9,652 nucleotides of DNA from contig JAUIEM010000386.1 of the NCBI GenBank assembly GCA_030428695.1, forward strand, positions 1 to 9,652, given 5' to 3'. Every line of letters begins with the position of its first letter. Position 1 is the stretch's first letter. Positions 1 through 5,178 of the stretch are shown here, piece by piece. The stretch is from a bacterium (lineage in GTDB: Bacteria > Planctomycetota > J058 > JAJDCP01). The translations under genes were made by a program, and so were the position numbers. The notes under the pieces were generated by a model that was not told the DNA's origin, did no database searches, and worked only from the letters and a program-made list of their open reading frames with translations.

Positions 1-1743
1 GCCAAGAAGGCCGCCGACGACGCCAAGGCCGAGGCCGACAAGGCGGCTGCTGACGCGAAGAAGGAGTCCGAGGACGCGGCGAAGAAGGCCCAGGACGACG
101 CCAAGGCCCAGGCGGACAAGGCCGCGGACGACGCGAAGAAGGCCGCCGACGACGCCCAGAAGGCCGCCAAGGAACAGGCGGACAAGGCCGCGGACGATGC
201 CAAGAAGGCCGCCGACGACGCCCAGAAGGCCGCCAAGGAACAGGCGGACAAGGCCGCCGCAGACGCGAAAAAGGCCCAGGACGACGCCAAGGCTGCCGCG
301 GACAAGGCCGCTGCCGACGCGGCGGCTGCCGCGGCCGGCGGTGCAGGTGGAGCAGCCGGGGCCGCGGCAGGGGCGACCGCTGGAGCCGCTGCGGGTGCGA
401 CCGCAGGTGCCGGCGGGGCTGCCGCGACCGAGGACGCCGCGAAGGAGCAGGCGGACAAGGCCGCCGCAGACGCGAAAAAGGCCGCCGACGACTCCCAGAA
501 GGCCGCCAAGGAGCAGGCGGACAAGGCCGCCGCAGACGCGAAAAAGGCCGCCGACGACGCCCAGAAGGCCGCCAAGGAAGAAGCGGACAAGGCCGCCGCA
601 GACGCGAAAAAGGCCGCCGACGACGCCCAGAAGGCCGCCAAGGAAGAAGCGGACAAGGCCGCCGCAGACGCGAAGAAGGCCGCCGACGACGCTCAGAAGG
701 CCGCCAAGGAAGAAGCGGACAAGGCCGCCGCAGACGCGAAGAAGGCCCAGGACGACGCCGCGAAGGCGGCCGAAGGCGGGCAGGACGGGGCCTGCGAAGA
801 GACGAAGGCCGAGGACGAAGAGTCCGACGAAGACGACGACGCCAAGTCCGAAGCGGACGACGAGGACGAGGACACCAAGGCCGAGGATGAGGACGGCGAA
901 GACGGCGAAGACGGCGAAGACGGCGAAGACGGCGAAGACGGGTCCGACGGCTCCGACGGTGGAACGAGCGACGCCGCCGTGATCGCCGGTGCCGCCGCGG
1001 GTGCTGCGGGTGCACTCGGGGGCGCGCTCGCCGCGGCCCTCGGTGGCGGTGGCGGCGGCGCGGCAGCGGCAGCCGAGGCCGCGGGCGGCGCCGCTGAGGC
1101 TGCGGCCGGAGCCGCCGGTGGAGCCGCCGACGCTGTGGCCGACGCCGGCGCAGGCGCCGGTGGCGGTGGCGGGGCCGGTGGCGGTGGTGCCGGCGACGGC
1201 GCGGCCGCGAAGGGTGAAGGCACCAGCGACGCTGGAGACAAGCAGCCCGCGACCGAGAGCAAGGGCGGCGGCGAAGACGGTGGAAGCAAGTCCGCCGCGG
1301 CCGCGGAGGAAGACGGTGAGGCCGGTGGCGACGAAGGCGGCGAGGAGCCGAAGGAAGAGGACGTCCTCGGCGGCAACGAAGAGGATCGCAAGAAGACGTT
1401 GGACCTGCTCGGCAAGCTGCCCGATTCGAAGCTCAAAGAGGCCGGCATGTCCGACGAGGACATCGCCAAGGTGCGCAAGAACCCGAGCCTGTGGAGCAAG
1501 TTCCTGCGCTCGGTCAGTCGCCTGCTCGGTATCGGCGGACGTCGCCGCAAGCGTCGCAAGCTGACCTCGCGTCCCAGCGCCGGTCGTGAGGTCGACGACA
1601 CCCTCGATCGGGCCGACGAGGACTTCGATGAAGAGCTCGCGGCCGACCCTGGCGAGGAGCAGTCGATGCTCGACGCCATGGATGGCGATGATGATCTGGA
1701 CTTCGACGACGACCAGTCCGAGCTCGACGCGATCCCGTCCTGA
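1..1743 (+). CDS. Ala/Lys/Asp-rich repeat protein, 5'-partial, unknown function
   Basis: The frame is open from base 1 to the TGA at 1741-1743, giving 580 residues. No in-frame ATG or GTG precedes about 979, so the true start lies upstream of the window, and starting at the GTG at 979 would cut off the repeats. Visible parts in order (fragment numbering): Lys/Ala/Asp/Glu/Gln hendecad-like repeats at about 1-105 and 145-260; a Gly/Ala linker at about 107-143; an acidic stretch with five DGE triplets at about 298-312; a Gly/Ala hydrophobic, glycine-zipper-like segment starting AAVIAGAAAG at 325-347, then more Gly/Ala; a small helical region at about 460-512; a basic cluster GRRRKRRK at 513-520; and a very acidic tail ending LDAIPS. 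The 11-residue periodicity resembles LEA group 3 proteins or TolA-type helices, but this may be compositional convergence. I do not recognise a family. A tape-measure or stalk role next to the hub gene is only a guess. The 249-base gap and a candidate promoter separate it from the next gene. Confidence 0.85.
   Translation, partial: AKKAADDAKAEADKAAADAKKESEDAAKKAQDDAKAQADKAADDAKKAADDAQKAAKEQADKAADDAKKAADDAQKAAKEQADKAAADAKKAQDDAKAAADKAAADAAAAAAGGAGGAAGAAAGATAGAAAGATAGAGGAAATEDAAKEQADKAAADAKKAADDSQKAAKEQADKAAADAKKAADDAQKAAKEEADKAAADAKKAADDAQKAAKEEADKAAADAKKAADDAQKAAKEEADKAAADAKKAQDDAAKAAEGGQDGACEETKAEDEESDEDDDAKSEADDEDEDTKAEDEDGEDGEDGEDGEDGEDGSDGSDGGTSDAAVIAGAAAGAAGALGGALAAALGGGGGGAAAAAEAAGGAAEAAAGAAGGAADAVADAGAGAGGGGGAGGGGAGDGAAAKGEGTSDAGDKQPATESKGGGEDGGSKSAAAAEEDGEAGGDEGGEEPKEEDVLGGNEEDRKKTLDLLGKLPDSKLKEAGMSDEDIAKVRKNPSLWSKFLRSVSRLLGIGGRRRKRRKLTSRPSAGREVDDTLDRADEDFDEELAADPGEEQSMLDAMDGDDDLDFDDDQSELDAIPS
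115..318 (+). repeat. 66-bp in-frame tandem repeats, block 1
   Basis: Units beginning GACAAGGCCGC start at 115, 181 and 247, an exact 66-base spacing. A fourth unit at 301 follows a 12-base contraction. A related unit starts at 37, with spacing enlarged by 12 bases. Each unit encodes 22 residues made of two 11-residue halves (DKAADDAKKAA / DDAQKAAKEQA type). Spacing changes are multiples of three, so the frame is kept. Confidence 0.9.
454..783 (+). repeat. 66-bp in-frame tandem repeats, block 2
   Basis: Units start at 454, 520, 586, 652 and 718, each exactly 66 bases apart. The units at 520-585 and 586-651 are identical base for base. The unit at 652-717 differs by only a few silent changes (AAA to AAG, GCC to GCT). 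Identity at silent positions points to recent duplication or ongoing homogenisation, not just selection on the protein. The block is separated from block 1 by a Gly/Ala-coding linker at about 319-430. Confidence 0.92.
892..936 (+). repeat. 9-bp microsatellite-like repeat encoding (DGE)5
   Basis: GACGGCGAA is repeated five times in perfect tandem and in frame, coding Asp-Gly-Glu. It is followed by degenerate DGS, DGS and DGG triplets to about 963. It sits between the Lys-rich repeats and the Gly/Ala hydrophobic segment of the first gene, so it acts as a highly acidic spacer. Copy number could vary by slippage without breaking the frame. Confidence 0.95.
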
Positions 1744-1915
1744 GGCGGCCTCCGGGCCCGGACATCTGGTTGCGCTCCACGCACGCCGTCGGCGCCGCCC
1801 GGGCCTGCCTGTGGAAGGGGCGCGAGGCGGCCTCGGGGGTGGCGAATCAAGTCGTTGTCCTACAGGGGGTTGTGTGGTTGCTCGCGGCGTTCCGCGCGGC
1901 GCCTGCGTCAATCGC

Positions 1916-1945
1916 TTGACAAGAAGCCGAAGGGCTTCGCATCCT
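1916..1945 (+). promoter_or_regulatory. Candidate promoter of the hub-FHA operon
   Basis: A perfect -35 box TTGACA at 1916-1921 is followed, after 18 bases, by a weak -10 candidate CATCCT (1940-1945). The spacer holds a perfect dyad, GAAGCC (1923-1928), loop GAAG, GGCTTC (1933-1938). The start codon is at 1993, leaving a leader of about 40 bases. The -35 match is strong and the position sensible. The -10 is poor, so this promoter might need an activator or another sigma factor. No T-run follows the dyad, which argues against a terminator. Confidence 0.45.
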
Positions 1946-1950
1946 TAACT

Positions 1951-1966
1951 CGAGGAGTACTCTTCG
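1951..1966 (+). promoter_or_regulatory. Near-perfect 16-bp palindrome near the predicted +1 (possible operator)
   Basis: CGAGGAGTACTCTTCG is symmetric about its centre except for one pair of positions, with GAGTACTC (1955-1962) as a perfect core. It lies just downstream of the candidate -10 of the 1993 operon, where a repressor site would overlap the transcription start. It has no loop and no T-run, so it is not a terminator. An operator role is inferred from position and symmetry only. Confidence 0.3.
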
Positions 1967-1982
1967 TCGCCGGGGGTACGTA

Positions 1983-1988
1983 GGGAGG
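1983..1988 (+). promoter_or_regulatory. Shine-Dalgarno fixing the TTG start at 1993
   Basis: GGGAGG at 1983-1988 lies 4 bases upstream of TTG 1993-1995. An in-frame TAG at 1981-1983 closes the frame just upstream, so TTG 1993 is the first possible start and no ATG or GTG alternative lies nearby. Confidence 0.7.
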
Positions 1989-1992
1989 CGTC

Positions 1993-3624
1993 TTGGTCAG
2001 CCTGCAACAGCTCGTTCCCGACTTCCAGGTCACCTGCGACGGCAAGAAGATCCCGGGGAACGCCCATCATTCGATCCTGTCCGTCACTGTCGACCAGGCG
2101 CTGGACATGGCGGACATGTTCCAGATCAAGCTCTACAACGAGAAGTTCTTGTGGAGCGACTCGACGCTCTTCGCCGACGGGGTGAAGGTCAAGATCGACC
2201 TCGGCTACCAGGGGGACCTGCGCACGATCGCGGAGGGGGACGTGACGACCCTGCAGTGCGCCTTCCCCCGGCGCGGCACGTCGACGCTCACCGTCCTCGG
2301 CCTCGACAAGTACCACCGCCTGCGCCGCACCCGCAAGAGCCGCTCCTTCCTCAACGTCAAGGACAGCGACGTCGCGCGCCAGATCGCCAACGAGTACGGC
2401 CTGGGGGCCGCGATCGACGACACCGGTGTCGTCCATCCCTACCTGTTCCAGAACAACCAGTCCGACCTCGACTTCCTGCTCGAGCGAGCGACGCAGACCG
2501 ACCACGTCGTCACGATCCGCGAAGGCGTGCTCCACTATCAGAAGCCGCGCTTGAGCAAGGAGAAGGTGGTCCGGCTGAAGTGGGGCGAGAACCTCAAGCA
2601 GTTCCGCCCCGCCATCTCGATGGCCCGCCAGTACACCGATGTCGAGGTGCGCGCCTGGGATACGCGGGAGAAGCGCGAGATCATCGGCCGCGCCCGGGTC
2701 GCCGACCTGCAGTCGGCGATGGGCGGTCTGACGACCGGCCCGCAGTTCATCGAGAAGGCGGTCGGCAACACGCAGGAGGTCGTCGTCGACATCCCCGTCG
2801 CGTCCCAGGCCGAGGCCGACGCGATCGCGCGCGGGCGGCTCAACGCCAGCGCCCGGGAGTTCGTGTGCGGAGCGGGGATGTGCTCGGGCGACACGCGGAT
2901 CCGTCCCGGTGAGATCGTCGAGCTCGAAGGCTGCGGCAAGATCTTCAGCGGTCGCTACCTGATCACCTCCTGCCAGCACATCGCCACGCGCCAGGGCTAC
3001 ACCACCGCCTTCAGCGTCCGCCGCACCGCCTTCGGCCAGGAAGTCGAGCCGCCCAAAGCGCCGGCGGCGGCCGCGCCGCGTCGGCAGGCGATCGGCGCCC
3101 TCGAGCAGCTCGAAGAGCAGCCGAAGAAGGTGCTGACGAACGCGCGCTGGTCCAGCGAGCGCGCGCGGGAGAAACAGGTCGTCAAGATGCTGGTCGAGGC
3201 CTACGGCTTCGAAGAGGGCGAGGCGGCCTCGTTCAAGGTCTACCACCGGGGCCCGGGAGGAAAGACCCGGTTCATGGTGGAAAAAAGCGGGCGGGTGGCC
3301 AGCGACGCCGCCAGTCAGCAGTTTTCCTACACCTGGCAGGAAGGCCTCGAGCTGCAGCCGGCCGATTTTTTCTTCAAAGTACGCATTGGCGCCTTGGAAG
3401 AGAATTCGAATTTTCTTAGAGTGCGGAACAAGTCCAAACTGGATTTCTCTTTGGCGAACACGGACATCCCGCTGGCCGGCGCGCTGTTCGTTGCCGAGCT
3501 TCCGGATGGCACCACCGTACGGGGCCGGCTCGACGAAGCCGGGAAGGCCGAGCTGCCGGAGCTCTCTCCGGGCAAGTTCAACGTCACCTTCCCAGAATTC
3601 GAAGAGATCCAGGAGAAGAGCTGA
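1993..3624 (+). CDS. gpD/VgrG-like baseplate hub protein with C-terminal Ig-like and transthyretin-like domains
   Basis: 543 residues from a TTG start. Residues about 1-350 have the organisation of the phage late control gene D (gp27-like hub) family: an early beta-rich part (VTVDQALDMADMFQIKLYNE), the central LDFLLERA segment before a VVTIREGVLHYQKP strand pair, and a closing strand pattern GRYLITSCQHIATRQGYTTAFSVRRTAFG at about 320-348. In known systems this domain forms the trimeric hub under the spike of phage tails, type VI secretion and extracellular injection systems. A Pro/Ala linker (about 351-363) leads to an Ig-like beta domain starting near W386 and ending LRVRN at about 475-479. 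A final transthyretin-like domain (about 480-543, with PDGTTVRGRLDEAGKAELPELSPGKF) resembles tails I recall on VgrG, PAAR and LysM proteins. No gp5-type OB-fold needle or LysM domain is seen. The gene heads a four-gene operon, with 36 bases to the next gene. A 100-base stretch near 3361-3460 is markedly AT-richer. Confidence 0.8.
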   Translation: MVSLQQLVPDFQVTCDGKKIPGNAHHSILSVTVDQALDMADMFQIKLYNEKFLWSDSTLFADGVKVKIDLGYQGDLRTIAEGDVTTLQCAFPRRGTSTLTVLGLDKYHRLRRTRKSRSFLNVKDSDVARQIANEYGLGAAIDDTGVVHPYLFQNNQSDLDFLLERATQTDHVVTIREGVLHYQKPRLSKEKVVRLKWGENLKQFRPAISMARQYTDVEVRAWDTREKREIIGRARVADLQSAMGGLTTGPQFIEKAVGNTQEVVVDIPVASQAEADAIARGRLNASAREFVCGAGMCSGDTRIRPGEIVELEGCGKIFSGRYLITSCQHIATRQGYTTAFSVRRTAFGQEVEPPKAPAAAAPRRQAIGALEQLEEQPKKVLTNARWSSERAREKQVVKMLVEAYGFEEGEAASFKVYHRGPGGKTRFMVEKSGRVASDAASQQFSYTWQEGLELQPADFFFKVRIGALEENSNFLRVRNKSKLDFSLANTDIPLAGALFVAELPDGTTVRGRLDEAGKAELPELSPGKFNVTFPEFEEIQEKS

Positions 3625-3660
3625 TCCTTCGATTCCACCAGAGCTTGGAATGAGGCAGAG

Positions 3661-5166
3661 ATGGCGAAGCTTGTGATCAAATCGGGTTCTCGCGCAGGGG
3701 AATCCGTCGACCTCGACGAAGGCAAACTCCTCATCGGACGTTCCGTGCGCGCCAAGCTGCGGCTGAGCGACGACGGCATCGCGCGCAACCACGCGGACGT
3801 CAGCTTCGATGGCGGGTCCTACTACATCGAGGACCGCGGTTCCGACGACGGGACACACGTCGGCGGCAGCGCGATCTCTGGCAAGACGAAGCTGGATGAC
3901 GGTGCGGAGATCAAGGTCGGCAGCGTCACGCTCGTGTTCGAGGGTGGCGGTGGAGCCGCCGCGGGGGCGACCGCCGAGGCCGCGCCCGCCGCCGCCGCCG
4001 CCGCCGCCGAAGAGGACAGCGGCAGCAGTCGTCGCAGCCGCCGGCGCCGCAGCCGCCGGGGTGGTGACGAGGAAGAGAAGGCGGAAGAGACGCCGGCCGA
4101 AGAGGAGAAGCCGAAGTCCCGCCGCCGCCGTAGTCGCCGTCGCCGCGCCGATGCCGACGCCGAGGAGGAGAAGCCGGCCGAGGAAGAGGACACCGGTGGC
4201 CGCCGGGGTCGCCGCAGCCGGCGACGAGGCGCGGACGACAGCGGAGGCGGAGGAGGCGCGGAGACCAAGCTCCTCAACGACCGCATCGAAGAGCTGAAGA
4301 AGGAGATCGCCCAGAAGGACGGCGAGCTCGAAGACCTGCGCCGTGAGCGCCTGCAGCTCAAGAAAGCGGAACGCCAGTCCAAGAAGGTTCCCGGCCTCCA
4401 GGAAGAGGTCGAGACCCTCAACGCGAAGCTGCGCGAACAGATCGACATGAACGACACGCTCGACGCCGAGCGTCTCGAGCTCCAGGAGCGGGTCACCAAC
4501 TACGAATCGACGATGTCCTCCAAGCAGGAGGGCATGGACGCCCTGATCCAGGAGAAGGACGCGCAGGTCGAGCGCATCCGCGTGCAGAAGGACAAGGAGA
4601 TCGGGCGGCTCAAGGAGCGCATCCACGACTACGAAGAGACCCTCGTCAAGCTGCGCCGGGACATCGAGCAGTTCAAGAGCGACGCCGAGTACAACGAGGA
4701 CCAGTACAACACGGTCGTGCTCAAGAACGAAGAGATCAAAGAGAAGCTCGAGATCCTCCAGTACCAGCTCGAAGAGACGGACGCCAAGCGCGCGGAGATC
4801 GTGCGCGAGAAGATCTCGGACATCCAGAACGAGAACGAAGACCTGAAGGACAAGTCCAGCGAGCTGCAGAGCCTCGTCGAAGCCTACGAAGAAAAGATCG
4901 ACGAGATGGACGAGCGCATCGAAGAGCTCGAGGCCGAGAACGAAGAGATCGAGACGATGCTCTCCGAGAAGGACGCCGAGCTCAAGAAGATCGAGGGCGA
5001 GGACGAGAGCATGTCGAAGACGCTCAAGAAGCAGATCGCCCAGCTACGCAACGAGAACGAGGCGCAGGCCAAGGAAGTCGAAGAGCTGCGGCAGGAAGTC
5101 CACAAGCTGGAGATGATCCGGAAAGATCTGGAAATCAAGAACGAAGAGCTGGTGAAGCAGAGCTAA
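3661..5166 (+). CDS. FHA-domain protein with Arg/Ser clusters and long coiled coil
   Basis: 501 residues; ATG preceded by GAGG (3652-3655) with a 5-base gap. An N-terminal FHA fold spans residues 1-98, with LIGRS (24-28), ARNHA (41-45) and DRGSDDGTHVGG (58-69). FHA domains normally bind phosphothreonine. Here the usual Ser of the SRxH motif is Ala41, the NGT Asn is Asp63 and the following VNG Asn is Gly68, so binding may be weak or altered. Residues about 99-200 are low complexity: Gly/Ala, then three Arg/Ser clusters (about 122-133, 152-162, 181-189) alternating with Glu/Lys stretches. From about residue 201 to the end there is an almost unbroken coiled coil rich in Glu, Lys and Leu, about 300 residues. 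No signal peptide or membrane segment is visible, so it is predicted cytoplasmic. It could be a filamentous scaffold bound to the next gene product or to the hub complex. Only 12 bases separate it from the next gene. Confidence 0.85.
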   Translation: MAKLVIKSGSRAGESVDLDEGKLLIGRSVRAKLRLSDDGIARNHADVSFDGGSYYIEDRGSDDGTHVGGSAISGKTKLDDGAEIKVGSVTLVFEGGGGAAAGATAEAAPAAAAAAAEEDSGSSRRSRRRRSRRGGDEEEKAEETPAEEEKPKSRRRRSRRRRADADAEEEKPAEEEDTGGRRGRRSRRRGADDSGGGGGAETKLLNDRIEELKKEIAQKDGELEDLRRERLQLKKAERQSKKVPGLQEEVETLNAKLREQIDMNDTLDAERLELQERVTNYESTMSSKQEGMDALIQEKDAQVERIRVQKDKEIGRLKERIHDYEETLVKLRRDIEQFKSDAEYNEDQYNTVVLKNEEIKEKLEILQYQLEETDAKRAEIVREKISDIQNENEDLKDKSSELQSLVEAYEEKIDEMDERIEELEAENEEIETMLSEKDAELKKIEGEDESMSKTLKKQIAQLRNENEAQAKEVEELRQEVHKLEMIRKDLEIKNEELVKQS

Positions 5167-5178
5167 CGGAGCCAGGCA

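Noticed and set aside
115..783. CRISPR array
   Set aside because: The repeats are directly tandem, 66 bases, in frame and without unique spacers.
197..982. Plus-strand Arg/Pro/Thr-rich frame over the repeats
   Set aside because: It is the +1 shadow of the 66-bp repeats; the frame-1 protein continues through to a plausible C-terminus.
1751..1762. TCCGGGCCCGGA palindrome after the first gene as a terminator
   Set aside because: A perfect palindrome, but it has no loop and no following T-run; it could equally be chance in GC-rich DNA.
1823..1835. CGAGG-CGG-CCTCG hairpin between genes as a terminator
   Set aside because: Short stem, 3-base loop and a G-rich, not T-rich, flank.
693..1850. Minus-strand Ser/Pro/Ala-rich open frame
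   Set aside because: It mirrors the Gly/Ala/Asp/Glu repeats of the first gene and has no independent coding evidence.
1945..4626. Long open frame on the minus strand opposite the hub and FHA genes (893 codons)
   Set aside because: It is antisense to two well-supported genes, its translation is Leu/Asp/Arg/Ala-rich without recognisable domains, and such frames arise from strong third-position G/C bias.
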